Source: Beta vulgaris subsp. vulgaris (taxonomy: Eukaryota > Streptophyta > Magnoliopsida > Caryophyllales > Amaranthaceae). Taken from it: DNA of 64,000 nt. The DNA lies in contig NC_079202.1 in the NCBI RefSeq assembly GCF_026745355.1, positions 32,445,066-32,509,065 of the forward strand, written 5' to 3'. Under the pieces are notes generated by a model. That model ran no database searches. It saw nothing but the letters and a program-made list of their open reading frames with translations, and was not told the DNA's origin. Position numbers and translations under genes: made by a program. Shown piece after piece: positions 45,775-57,560 of the stretch; the stretch's first letter is position 1; every line of letters begins with the position of its first letter.

Positions 45775-46210
45775 ATTAATACAGCTCTGCCCCTGCTCCT
45801 ACACACAGCAGCCCACCCCCACTGTCTACCCTCCCAACACCCACCCCCACAGCCCCCAGCCCACCCCTCTGCCACACCCCCACTGCCCACCCCCACTGCA
45901 CCCACCCCACAGCCCCAACCCACCCCTCTGCCCACCCCCACTGCACCCACCCCCACTACCCCCCTCCCAGCCCCCACCCCCCACTACACCCACCCCCACT
46001 GCCACTCCTCCAGCACCCACCCCCACTGCCCACCCCCACTGCACCCACCCCATAGCCCCCAACCCACCCCTCTGACACACCCCCCTGCCCACCCCTCTGC
46101 CACACACCAGCCACACACCAGCCACACCCATAACATACCCCTGCCACCAACCCTGCACCCCCATCCCTAGCCGACCCAGTAGCCCCTACCACCCCCCCCC
46201 CCCCAAAACC
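45775..46210. repeat. C-rich low-complexity tract in the CACTA
   Basis: Degenerate units like cacccccactgcccaccccc fill about 430 bp. The Gly/Trp/Val-rich open frames on the minus strand are compositional and not called. Confidence 0.9.
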
Positions 46211-46559
46211 CCCCTTGGACAAAAAAAATGCAAATGCAATACGATAATATATCACAAGTAGAGAAAGGTAATAATTAACTTCAAATATATTTATAATGTA
46301 AAAAGTGTACATAAAATTGATAGAAACTAGTACATTCGAGCTAAAATGTCATCTTATGCAATCATCAGTAATGTGGGACGCCAACTTATCCCGAACTTCA
46401 TGTATTTCTTCTTTGGTGAAGTTCCTCGAACTTGGTGTGGAATTCTCATAAACCTTGCAAAACAACCAAGGAATAAACACATATATAAGAATTCAATCAT
46501 TTTACCGTAGTTAGTAGTTCTAAAAATGACATATACCTTCCCGAAATTCAATCAAAATC

Positions 46560-47160
46560 AAATGCAAGCCTAAAAGTCTACACACTAGTTATAATATATC
46601 TCATATAATCATGTTCAAAGAAAATTTGGGGTTAAATGACTTGATAAGTACATTTTGGGAGCGAAAAGGCCAAAATAGGCCGGAAATTGCCTTTTCGTTC
46701 CCGAAATGCAACCAACAACAAATGCAAGCCTAAGAATCTACATACTAGTTATATTATGCCTCTTATAATCATGTTCAAAGAGAATTTGGGGAAATCACTT
46801 CATAAGTACATTTTGGGAGCGAAAAGGCCAAAATAGGCCGGAAATGGCCTTTTCGTTCCCGAAATGCAACCAACAACATATGCAAGCCTAAGAATCTACA
46901 TACTAGTTATATTATGCCTCATATAATCATGTTCAAAGAAATTTGGGGTTAAATCACTTCATAACTACATTTTGGGAGCGAAAAGGCCAAAATAGGCCGA
47001 AAATGGCCTTTTCGTTCCCGAAATGCAACAAACAACAATTGAAAACCTGAAATCTACACAATAGTTAATTATGCCTCATATAATCAGTTCAAAAGAATTT
47101 GGGGTTAAATAATCATAAATACATTTTGGAGGAAAAGGCAAAATAGGCGAAACTAACAAA
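46560..47160. repeat. Tandem array of an approximately 160-bp repeat, left array
   Basis: Three full units and one decayed unit; unit starts (tgcaagcctaa) at 46563, 46723 and 46881, so the period is 158-160 bp. Each unit contains an imperfect palindrome from gcgaaaaggccaaaatagg to ggaaatggccttttcgttc. The same unit forms a second array at 50805-51615. Confidence 0.92.
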
Positions 47161-47199
47161 CACAATTAACTAAAAGTTACATACTTTGAAGATCACAAC

Positions 47200-47630
47200 A
47201 TTTTGCAAAGTTGACGATATCGAGCATGAACCTCATGACGTAATACCCACACGCAAGTCCACCTTACTTGTACCGGACACTAAAATTCACCAAAGATGCA
47301 ATAAATGACATGTTAGATGTGTATTATGTGTTTCTATAAAAGGATGCAAAAAATTACTCATGTTACCTCGACTAAATGCCAAACAGGAGGTTTTGTTGTC
47401 GAAGTCCAGATGCAATAACCCTTCATCACACTACATCAATACTTATTATAAGATTAGATGTACATTTAATTTTAATAAGTGTGCATATATGATTTCGATT
47501 AGGCTACCTATTTAACAATGATTTGACTAGTAAGGCGTGTGTTCTTTACGCAAAGAATCAAAGTGGTAGACTTCGTTACGTGACAAACATATTGCAATCA
47601 GTGTCCAATGGTTCCTACAACAATAAAAAT
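47200..47630 (-). pseudogene. ULP1-type cysteine protease domain (Peptidase C48) in the CACTA
   Basis: Minus-strand exons carry the catalytic signatures of ULP1/SENP proteases. HWTLIAICLSRNEVYHFDSL (about 47610-47530) holds the catalytic His (HW) and Asp (FDSL). TTKPPVWHLVEV lies at about 47420-47365, and GLACGYYVMRFMLDIV at about 47260-47210 holds the Cys position (CGYYVMRF). The family cleaves SUMO or SUMO-like modifiers. ULP1 domains are known passengers of plant CACTA and Mutator-like elements. Introns or shifts separate the motifs, so I cannot tell whether it is intact. Confidence 0.82.
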
Positions 47631-47664
47631 GTTATTATTATCGTAGAACAACTAATAGGTCAAT

Positions 47665-50217
47665 TTAATTAAAGTAAAAAGTGAGTTTAAGAAGCATACG
47701 ATTCAATGTAAGGAAGAAGAATGATCTTATATCCAAGACGAGAACATGCTTCAAAGAATCCTTGAGATATGCTTTCACCTCCTTTTGGTTTTGTACGCAA
47801 CTGTCATCTCGTACAAGCTTGGACATAACCAACCAAACATTGGTCACTAGATGCCTCAAATCATTGTATAATAGCCTGAGAAATCATATTGATTAAAAAT
47901 AAAACTTACTTATTATGGAATTAGTTGGATTGAATACTACTTAATTAAGGCATATATGTATATTTATTAATTTAATACTAAAGTATTACCTCATGAATGT
48001 TTGTATCATGGAAACATTCAACTCTTCCTCAAGTAAGAATTCTTTAATATCAACCTTAGAAATGAAGGTCGATGATCCTCAAAGTAGTGGAATTGGTGGT
48101 GCGACAACTTAATCTCAATCATTGCTTCATCGTCTACATCGCTAGCGCACTCATGTAGCCAAAGCACGGTTGAGTAAGGCCTTGCACCACCTCGATCTCC
48201 GTAATGAGTGGAGACTTTGCCGTAGAAACATTTCTTTCTCCACTTGGGCACGTCGGCCTCCTGAGGTGAAGCTACCTTCTTTCCCTTCCTGTCGGCCTTC
48301 CCCGAACCCTAGTAATTAGTTAAATTAAAAGATATTACTGACAATCATATATAGGAACTATAAAAGAAAACTATGTATATAACTTATGTTAATCATTGTA
48401 CCTAATCTGATAACCGCACCAATGCACGCGGCCATAGAACATAACTGCCAAGGGCATCAGTCACTGACTGTACACCAACTTCTGCATTCGACAGCGGAAG
48501 AGGTAATTCTGAAACGCTGACCACATAGTGAATATCAGCGACTGGCTGGTTGTGCAATCGTACCCGGTCCCTAGGGGGCTGTGCAGAGCCATAAGCAACG
48601 AAATGAAACTCCATGACCATCTCCTTGAGTAATAGCTCACATGGTGTCTCTTCCTTTAAAAAAAAACTCTATTCATAGTTAGTCTATGAAACAACATATA
48701 TAGTAAGAATTTTATGCATTTAAGAACAATAGTTGTGATATTAAATGATTACCGTGAACTCCGGATCTTGGATCAGGCTGCGTGCAACACGCCCTGCGGG
48801 AAAGCACCAAAAGTCGGTAAGCCCATCTGCGCCAAAATGGCGTTGAAATTCTGAGTCATCTCCGCTCTAGCTCCTCCGAATTGGGCTTTCATAGCCTCCA
48901 CATCTATGGAACTGCTGAATTGACACTGGAGGCACTGGATTTGACGTAGAGGTGTATTGATCACCATACACCTTTCTCACCCCGAGGCGGACACCTCCTA
49001 CGCCCCTCACACGTCCATATTGGTCCCGCCTAAGTCTCGTGTAAGGCATCAATTGTCCTCTAGGAGTGAACTCACCAGCTGCCTCCTTTTCCTTCAAGCC
49101 AATCTGCATAAGGATAAGAGAGAAATACTCGTGAGCGCAAAGTTATTATTATGTATACCTTATAAAAACTTATAATATGTACTTACAATGGCATTAGCTA
49201 TCTGTTTTGTTCCGGGATCAGGAAGACTCTCTGTCCCTTTGCATCAACCCCATGCATGGAACACCACCAATCGAGCACTCTATCTGTTGTCAGGTGTGTG
49301 CAACTGTCGTCGTAGAGCTAGTGCCCGATGTCGTGGTCGACGCAATCGTGGGGTAATGGCTATACATCCACGATTCTCTCGCCTGACCATACGACTGAGC
49401 ACCCAGATGGTGATAGTACTTCCTAGCTTTTGCATTCGCGCTATTTTCTCACGAGATGCCTGAAACACACAAATATAAACAAAGGTTAGGTATGGTGTTA
49501 TACAATAATATTGGATCTAAAAGTATTAAATCTTAGCTAGTAAAATATTCTTACAACAGCTTCCGGGGTTTTTTTTGTGCAACAAATGCATGCCACTCGG
49601 GTGTGATATGCCTCCATATCTGATATGGAACTTGGAGGGCCCTCAAATGATGTGTCCTGTGAAGCCTCAGAAGAAGAATGTGTGCTCCCCCGTAGATTTT
49701 CTTCTTCTTTGTCCCCCGACTTTTCTCCGCTTCGTGATCCACCCCGACACTAGCTTGGCCTTGAAGTCTGAACCTCTGGGCAACGCGGATAGAAACAATT
49801 CTTCTTGCTTCATCATTTGCAATATGAATTGATTCTACAAAAACGCATTTCACAAATTAGTAAATATTACATAGTATATTTAACTAAAGGTTTAAGATTC
49901 TAAAGTTATTGTACGCGAAGCTTACCATAGTATCTTCCCAAATCATCTTTTCAAAGACTCGGGACCTCTTTCCATGAGTGGAGAATGGAGAGCTTATGCA
50001 TGCAAATCCCAACTTGCATGGCATACTTTTGACGCCATTTTCCACAAGGTTGCCCCAAATGATCGTACTCCAAAGTCATTAGGGTGGGTTTCCCTAGTGA
50101 CTTTGTAGGCCCCTTCCTTTTCTCTTTTTCTCTCCAAGTTCTTACTTGCCTTTGTAAACCTTTTTCTTCACGGCGAGCCTTAACCAATTTAGCCGCTCCT
50201 TTTCGTAATCGAAACAC
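47665..50217 (-). CDS. CACTA second gene: Transposase_24/TnpA-like protein joined to the ULP1 domain
   Basis: Several minus-strand exon-like pieces read from right to left: a basic segment (AAKLVKARREEKGLQRQVRT); VPYQIWRHITPEWHAFVAQK (about 49650-49560), typical of the Transposase_24 / Ptta-En-Spm family; LKEKEAAGEFTPRGQLMPY (about 49090); VGVQSVTDALGSYVLWPRAL (about 48480-48420); and LLEEELNVSMIQTFMR (about 48040-48000), which normally precedes the ULP1 domain. Exon borders cannot be fixed without a homologue. The combined protein would bind the subterminal repeats and carry the protease at its C-terminus. Confidence 0.65.
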
Positions 50218-50317
50218 TCAACCTCGGTAGTGTGTTCCGCACTCGTATCCATATGCACCTCTACCATGTCCCTGAAATTGTACAAACATACGCATTAATA
50301 AATAAAAAAATTTCACA

Positions 50318-50800
50318 TTTAGGGCGGGAGGGGGTTGTGCAGTGGGGAGGGGCAGGGGAGGGGGGCAGTAGGGGGAGAGGAGGGTGTGCATAGGGGCAGT
50401 GGGGAGGGGTGTGTGGCAGAGGGGCAGTGGGAGGGGGGCTGCTGTGTGCAGAGCAGGGGAGGGGGGATGTTGTGTACAGGGGCAGGGAGGGGGGCTGTGT
50501 GTGCAGGGAGGGAGGGGTTGTGTGTGCAGGGAGGGGAAGGGAGGCAGTAGGGGAGGGGGCTGCTGTGTGCAGGGAGGGGGTAGCAGGGAGAGGGGGCTGC
50601 TGTGTGTAGGGAGGGGAGGAGCAGCAGGGGAGGGGGCGCAGCAGGGGAGGGGAGGGGAGGGGTGCAGTGCAGGGAGAGGAGGGGTGCAGTGCAGGGGAGG
50701 GGGGCAGCAGCGGGAGGGGGTGCATCAGGGGGAGGGGGGCAGTGGGAGGGGGGCAGCAAGGGACGGGGGCAGTGGGAGGGTGAGGGAGGGGGTGCAATGG
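50318..50800. repeat. G-rich low-complexity tract in the CACTA
   Basis: About 480 bp of units like ggggagggggcagcagggg. Gly-, Pro- or Arg-rich open frames on both strands (for example 50261-50878 minus) come from composition and are not genes. Confidence 0.9.
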
Positions 50801-50804
50801 GAGC

Positions 50805-51615
50805 GAAAAGGCCAAAATAGGCTGGAAATGGCCTTTTCGTTCCAGAAATGCAACCAACAATAAATTAAAGTCTAACAATCTACATACGAGTTATATTATG
50901 CCTCATATAATCATGTTCAAAGAAAATTTGGAGTTAAATCACTTGGTAAGTACATTTTGGGAGCGAAAAAATAGGCCATGGCCTTTTCGTTCCCGAAATG
51001 CAACCAACAACAAATTAAAGCCTAAGAATCTACATACTAGTTATATTATACCTTATATAATCATGTTCAAAGAAAATTTGGGGTTAAATCACTTGATAAG
51101 TACATTTTGGGAGCGAAAAGGCCAAAATAGGCCGGAAATGGCCTTTTCGTTGCCGAAATGCAACCAGCAACAAATTAAAGCCTAAGAATCTACACACTAG
51201 TTATAATATATCTCATATAATCATGTTCAAAGAAAATTTGGGGTTAAATGACTTGATAAATACATTTTGGGAGTGAAAAGGCCAAAATAGGCCGAAAATG
51301 GCCTTTTCGTTCCCGAAATGCAGCCAACAACATATGCAAGCCTAAGAATCTACATACTAGTTATATTATGCCTCATATAATCATGTTCAAAGAGAATTTG
51401 GGGTTAGATGACTTGATAAGTACATTTTGGGAGCGAAAAGGCTAAAATAGGCCGGAAATGGCCTTATCGTTCCCAAAATGCAACCAACAACAAATTAAAG
51501 CCTAAGAATCTACACACTAGTTATATTATGCCTCATATAATCATGTTCAAAGAGAATTTGGGGTTAAATGACTCGATAAGTACGATTTGGGAGCGAAAAG
51601 GCCAAAATAGTTACA
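50805..51615. repeat. Tandem array of the approximately 160-bp repeat, right array
   Basis: Five units in the same orientation as the left array (unit markers near 50862, 51012, 51172, 51334 and 51491), again with the gcgaaaaggcc...ggccttttcg palindrome. Neighbouring units are about as alike as units from the two arrays. The array lies between the transposase gene and the G-rich tract. Confidence 0.92.
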
Positions 51616-51739
51616 AATTGGAGAAATTACACAACCTGGTTTATGTCTCATGATTTATTGAGCTTCCGCCGTTTCTTAGGATCCTCAAGTACATGTATCC
51701 CTTCCGTGTGATCTACACGCATATAGTTCTCCGACATAT

Positions 51740-54700
51740 TCACATCATCTTCCACACTAATTTGAGGATAGGTAAAAGGGGGGAGGTCCTCAAATGCATC
51801 ATATTCTTCCTCATTATCAACATCACCAATACCGAGGATACTCTTTTACCAGGTACAACAATTGACCACTTATGATCAGCAGGATCAGTTACAAAAAATA
51901 CTTGCTTGACTTGTGATGCAATTACAAATGGCTCCTCAGTTTCACGTAGACGACTAAGGTCAAGAAGAGTGAATCTGCACGGATCATCGTTTCTTACACA
52001 ACGTCGATTATCATCAACCCACTTGCAACACAAGAGGCAAATATTAAAAGTACAGTAGTCCAGCTCCCATATTTCTTGTATTCGCCCATAATAGTTGCTT
52101 TCAGCATGTACAGGCGACTTATCTTTCGAGCTTGCATATTGTGTAGACGACGCCACAAGTGAAAACCACTATTTTGTTGCGATCTTGACTTCAGATCTTG
52201 ACGTTCAGTCCAAAACGTATACCCATTAATATCATAACCCTCATAAGAGCTACAGCTTCACGAGGACCAAATGCTAACCACTTACTGTTTCAGGAACACT
52301 TTCATCCAAATCATTGAGTACTCGTTTATGAAACCAATCAATGAAAGTCTTGTTATGCATTTGCGTCAATGCCCTCACTCCTTTTCCAGGATTGCTAACA
52401 CGTAATTCCTCCATATGTTCACTTAAATAAGGATGGACATCTGGTACGTGATGCAATACAAATAAGTGAGCTTGTTTACGCTTTTTTACAGAAGGTGTGA
52501 TCAATTTTGAACCAATTGTACCCTTGCCCTCAAGTCTGCCCTCGTGTCGGGATGTCGAAAGTCCAACAGGATCAACACTAGCAAAATACTCGGCCACAAA
52601 ATTATTGATCTCTTCACCCACAATCCCTTGAATTATACTAACTTCTGGTTGTGCAGGATTCCGAACTTTATCCTTCAAAGTTCCCATATATCTCTCAAAA
52701 GGATAGCACCACGTCAAAAACACTAGACCGCACAGCTTAATTTCTCGAACTAATGGACAATGAGATGGACCATAATGTCAAAGAATGCGCGGGGGGGGGG
52801 AATACATCTAAATTTGCATAGAGTTTCAACTACTCTGGCCTGCAAGGAATCGAGGGTCGACGGGTCTAGGACTTTGCTGCAGATTGTATGAAAAAATGAA
52901 CACAGTTCTATAATGGTGTGCCTCACATGCTTTGGAAGTATCCCACGAATTGCAATCGGTAAGTATACTTGCATCATGACATGACAATCGTGCGATTTCA
53001 TACTCGATAACTTCAACTCACCATTTAAGGTAACAAATGCTTCATATTCGATTAGTAGCCAGTTGGAACCATAATTCCATACAATAACTCGCAAAAAACC
53101 CGTTTCTCTGCACGGGACATCGTGTAGCAAGCTGGTGGCAAATAGTTCTTCTCTGAATCCTCCACCTTTTTACTTTTCTGAGTTTCATCATCAACCCTCT
53201 CCTCCCCTCTTTTCTTCTTCCTTCCGTCCCTTTTCTGAGCCCACAACTCTGGTCGAAGCCCCTCTTTTTCCAAGCAAAGTCGTGACGCCTTAACATCTTT
53301 GTCTTGCCCGGAATATTCATAAGTGTCGCGAGAATAGCTTCACAAACATTCTTCTCTATGTGCATGACATCCAAACAATGTCTGACCTTTAGATCTTTCC
53401 AATATGGGAGTTTCCAAAAAATGGACTGTTTTTTCCATAATCTTGTAGGTCGATCAACCTCACTAGCAGGTTTACCAAAGACTGTTTCAATGCCCTTCAC
53501 CTGATTATAAACTTCAGTACCAGTTAATGTCTATGAGCAACTTCTTCTTCCAACGTCCCATCGAATGCCTTCTTCTTAAACCGATAGGGATGGTCGCGCT
53601 GAGGAGCCTTCGTGTGCGCATATACACATGTTTGCAGCCCTTAAGGTGTGTAGATTTCATGTCATCTAAACAAATCGGGCAAGGTTGTTTTCCTTTAGTC
53701 TTATACCCAGATAAGTTCCCATAAGCTGGATAATGGTTCATAGTACAAAAAAGCATGGCACGCAGAGTGAACATCTCATTAGCATACGCATTAAATACTG
53801 ACACTCCTTCGTTCCACATCTTCTGTAAATCTTCAACAAGCGGCTGAAGGTATACATCTATGTTATTTTCAGGTTGTTTGGTCCCCGATATAAGAAGCGA
53901 CAGCATCATGTACTTGCATTTCATGCACAACCAAGGAGGCAAGTTGTAAACCACTAAAACTACTGGCCATGTACTATGCTGCGAGCTGAGATTGCCAAAA
54001 GGGTTCATGCCATCCGTACATAATCCAAGCCTCAGATTCCTATCCTCATTACCAAATGACTTATGCACCCTGTTGATAGTTTTCCACTCAGGCGAATCAG
54101 CCGGATGCTTGAGCAGACCGTCTTTCTTCTTACGATCTGCATGCCACAACACCTTAGCTGGTGGTCCTTCACTACCTCCAACTCCTTCACGCTTGTACCT
54201 CGACAATCCACAACGTGGACACTCATGTAAATGCTCATACTCATTACGATAAAACACACAATCGTTAGGACAAGCATGTATCCGCTCGTACTTAAAACCC
54301 AAAGGACACATCAGCTTCTCGCATAATAGTACAACTTTGGCAGTTCATTTCCATCAGGAAGCATCTCAGCTAAAACTTCCAACAACGATGTGAAACTAGA
54401 GTCCGTCCAACTAGCGTTCGACTTAATGTTGAACAGTGTTACCACCGCGGAAAGTTTGGTGTACTTTGTACAACCTGGATACAACGGCTTTTCAGCAGCC
54501 TGAGACATAGACTCAAAAATACGAGGTCGTCTACACGACTGATCTTCAACCTTGTGTATCATCTTGTCTACCCGATCCCTATCGTTATCTCCAGATTCAT
54601 CATCCAAATTCTCATCCCCTAACTCATCATCATCCTTCTTTTTTTCTTCACATACATCATTCTTTACTCCAGAGCTTCCTATATACCTCCCCTGCTCACC

Positions 54701-54946
54701 ATGCCAAACCCATACGTGGTATTGAGGCCTAAACCCACGGCGGAAGACATGCTCCCTAACCACATGTATACTACTAACCTTGCTCACATTTCTACAATCC
54801 AAACAAGGACAATAAAAGTCGACTGCTCCAGAGGATGTTTGATATTCTAATGCACTTCTACAGAATTCTGAGACCCCATTCACAAACTCAATTGATTCAC
54901 GACTACCATACATCCAAGTACGATCCATCTCATTCAAGAAGACCAC
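51740..54946 (-). pseudogene. CACTA Tnp2-type transposase (TnpD-like), frameshifted
   Basis: Minus strand, N to C: a transposase-associated domain (MDRTWMYGSRESIEFVNGVS, 54946-54311); the Tnp2 / Transposase_21 core beginning CPNDCVFYRNEYEHLHECPR and including LRLGLCTDGMNPFG (54311-53514); LKVRHCLDVMHIEKNV (53500-53042); DUF4218 with MKSHDCHVMMQVYLPIAIRG and WCYPFERYMGTLK (53130-52274); and DUF4216 with YYGRIQEIWELDY and VKQVFFVTDPADHKW (52156-51740). The DG, DVMH and E-containing motifs expected of the DDE core are visible. At least three frame changes, one at an artefact-prone G run near 52790, separate the blocks. Confidence 0.92.
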
Positions 54947-56009
54947 CTCTAATGATTAAACACAACATTCATTATAATGCATCAATCATTATTAAAGTAC
55001 ATACACTCACATATTCAAATCACACACGTATACAGCAAGCTAAGATAGTGACATGTTCAATTGTATGCATGCAGTCGAAGGTCCTTATCACTCCAACCTA
55101 ACCGATCCTTGGACGTCTAATCTCACTAGTGAATATATGCCAACTTTTCAATTCTAAGGAAAATCCAGCAGCATTTCCCTACAGTTCTCCAAGTACACAA
55201 TGTAGATAATTGCTTATCTACATATGTACCCAGAGAACAATGTAGAGAAACGATAAGCCAAGATTTTTCTCAGAATTGAAAAGAAGACACACATTCACCA
55301 CCTAAGTGAGATCAAACGTCCAAGAACAGTCCCAAACTGGGGACTATTCAAGACTTACTCCTAATGAGTAAGTCTTAAACGGGTATCCAGGCATATATGA
55401 TGATAATTCAAACAACTTGTAGATTTCATATATAGCTAAATCACATTGCGTTTTCATAGAATCTCATATCAACAAATATATATACATTTATAAAAAATAC
55501 ATATATACATTCAATAAATTATCAACTTTGTCTACATGTTAAACTAGTTACCTCTTAACACCAACGACGAGCAATAAAGAGAAAACTTCCTTAGCCTCTT
55601 CTTCCTACAATTGACAAAACCCACATTGCACATTATTAATTCAATTAAGAAAAACAAAAGTAACTTAAAAACAAGATTAATTCATACCTAATTAACCACT
55701 CAAATGGTGGAGAAGAGAACAGAAGAGAAGGGTAGTGGTGGGTGGCGCGCAAGGTGGTGGACCAGTAGAGTTAGGTCGCACAAAGTGTGGAGCAATGTGG
55801 GTTGCGCGCAGTAGTGGCGTCGGCAGCAGTGGCGTGGGCAGCAGTGGTGGTCGCACAAAGTGGTGGAGCAATGTGGGTGGCTCGTAAGGTGGTGGTGGTG
55901 CACTCGATTTTTCGCTCGTAATTCTCTAAGGGAGGAAAGTGGGAAAAATAGAGTTGGAGTATGGGTTACTGTACATGCGCGCTTCAATAATTTACAAAAA
56001 AAAATGAAC

Positions 56010-56312
56010 GAAGCCCTGCGCCTTTTTTAAAAAGCGCAGCCCTTCACTTTGAAAAGGGCTGCGGTTTTTTAAAAAGCGCAGCCCTTCACTTAGTAGGGCT
56101 GCGCTTTTTGAAAAAGCGTAGCCCTTCTCAAAGTGAAGGGCTGCGCTTTTGATAAAAGCGCAGCCCTACTAACTGAAGGGTTGCGCTTTTCTTCAAAAGC
56201 GCAGCCCTTCTGTTATGTAGGGCTGCGCTTTTTTAGAAAAGTGCAGCCCTTCAGTAATAGGGATGCGCTTTTATCAAAAGCACAGCCCTTCCTGCGCTGC
56301 CCTTCCTTTTTT
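56010..56312. repeat. CACTA right subterminal repeat array
   Basis: Copies of aagggctgcgctttt in both orientations, matching the left array. Adjacent units form hairpins. Confidence 0.92.
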
Positions 56313-56393
56313 TTCTTCTAGTGAACTACTAGAACATTTGAGTGTATCAATATATTCGTAAGAAAACTAGGTCGTTTCATGGTCGAAACAAAA

Positions 56394-57380
56394 CTATATA
56401 TTCCTTCGGCTACTAGAGACTTCAAACTCTGGGTAGTCCGCCTCCGTATCATTCTCCAACTCGTCAATAACAATATAATCATATTGGCCTGGGTATTCTC
56501 GAGGGGTATGCTCTAGGCTCATGCTCAAATGAATCTTCATATCCCATGCTATCAACTGAAGAAATTGTGGATACTGGGCTAGGTAGGTCAATATCAATGG
56601 CATCCACACCCCTTTGGGCTCCATCTATTTTTATATACATTAATTCGGTGCCAAAATGAAGAATATATCGTGGCTGACCAAACTCCCTGTAACTCATGAT
56701 TATTTCTGTCCCACCCCCCAGTTGGTAAGACTATATTAGTGTACTTATCATGTAGGATTTGGTATTTGGGTGTCTGAGGAAGGTGAATAAAGGCTAACAG
56801 AATTTGGTAGGGTTCCTAACTGATCCATGGCTCCTAGTCAAATGCATTAATACCACTGGCCTCAATAATATCATCTATAAAATCAGGGACCGTTTTTCCT
56901 TCCAAAAAAAGTTTGTCAGAGTAATACACGTCCCTCATATGGTTAATCATTTGTTAACAAAATTACTCATTAAAAGAAATATAATAAACATAATACTATT
57001 ATTTGCTTGTCAATGCAGCATGACCTCCTTGCTTATCCCATACATAGGGAATAACATAATTTTTTTCCTCTACTTCCAACAACAATCATATAAAAGTAAG
57101 AAGAATTAAGATATTACAAGAACATCATAAGAGTAATACTAATATATGATAACTAAATACAGTTCAAGATTTGTACTAGATGCACCACTATGGCTTAAAA
57201 TATTTATTTAAAAAAAATTAGTGTGTACTTGATTTCAAGATATAGAATAGCCAAGGTGATTATAGCTCCCAGGTAAGGAAGTTACCCACAGTATCGGGGA
57301 GAGCCTTCCTAATCCTAGATAGAGCTTGTAATGCCAACAAATCTACACCCTTCATCTTTCCAAATGAAAAAAATATAAAT
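56394..57380 (-). other. Unrecognised exon-like minus-strand segments in the Gypsy leader
   Basis: Between the CACTA insertion and the Gypsy 5' LTR the minus strand has several protein-like blocks separated by AT-rich gaps: VDLLALQALSRIRKALPDTV (about 57350), YVIPYVWDKQGGHAAL (about 57050), DVYYSDKLFLEGKTVPDFID (about 56925), REFGQPRYILHFGTELMYIK (about 56690), and DYIVIDELENDTEADYPEFE (about 56480). They do not look like gag, and I do not recognise the family. They may be a captured host gene fragment or an extra, degraded element gene. The normal leader of a chromovirus is non-coding. Confidence 0.35.
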
Positions 57381-57560
57381 ATAAATCTTTTTATGGCACT
57401 AGCAAGATGCATCTATACAAATCTTAAAAGGAAAACAATCAAACTTAACAAAAACAATTTAGAATGCAAATGCAAAACATTATATGCCCATCTTATGTCT
57501 ATCCATCATTTTAATGTTCAACTTTTATCTTTTCAAGACCTAAAAAATATGATATCACTT

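Larger units (their letters stand above)
45321..56323 (-). mobile_element. CACTA (En/Spm-type) DNA transposon, 11.0 kb, complete ends
   Basis: The left end cactagtggaaaaatg and the right end ttttttttcttctagtg form the CACTAG inverted repeats; a 3-bp TSD aac flanks it (45318-45320, 56324-56326). Both ends carry subterminal arrays of an aagggctgcgctttt repeat. Coding is on the minus strand: a Tnp2-type transposase (54946-51740) and a TnpA/ULP1-type gene (50217-47200). It also contains two arrays of an approximately 160-bp repeat and a C-rich and a G-rich tract. Frameshifts in the transposase make this copy probably non-autonomous, but its ends look usable. Confidence 0.95.

Noticed and set aside
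45750..46312. Gly/Val/Trp-rich minus-strand frames
   Set aside because: Translation of the C-rich minisatellite-like tract within the CACTA.
50261..50878. 205-residue proline-rich minus-strand frame
   Set aside because: Product of a G/C-rich simple repeat in the CACTA; frames on the other strand are equally open and no domain is visible.
45340..56312. CRISPR-like look of the aagggctgcgctttt repeats
   Set aside because: Repeats are in both orientations with no regular spacers, in a plant CACTA transposon; they are subterminal transposase-binding repeats.
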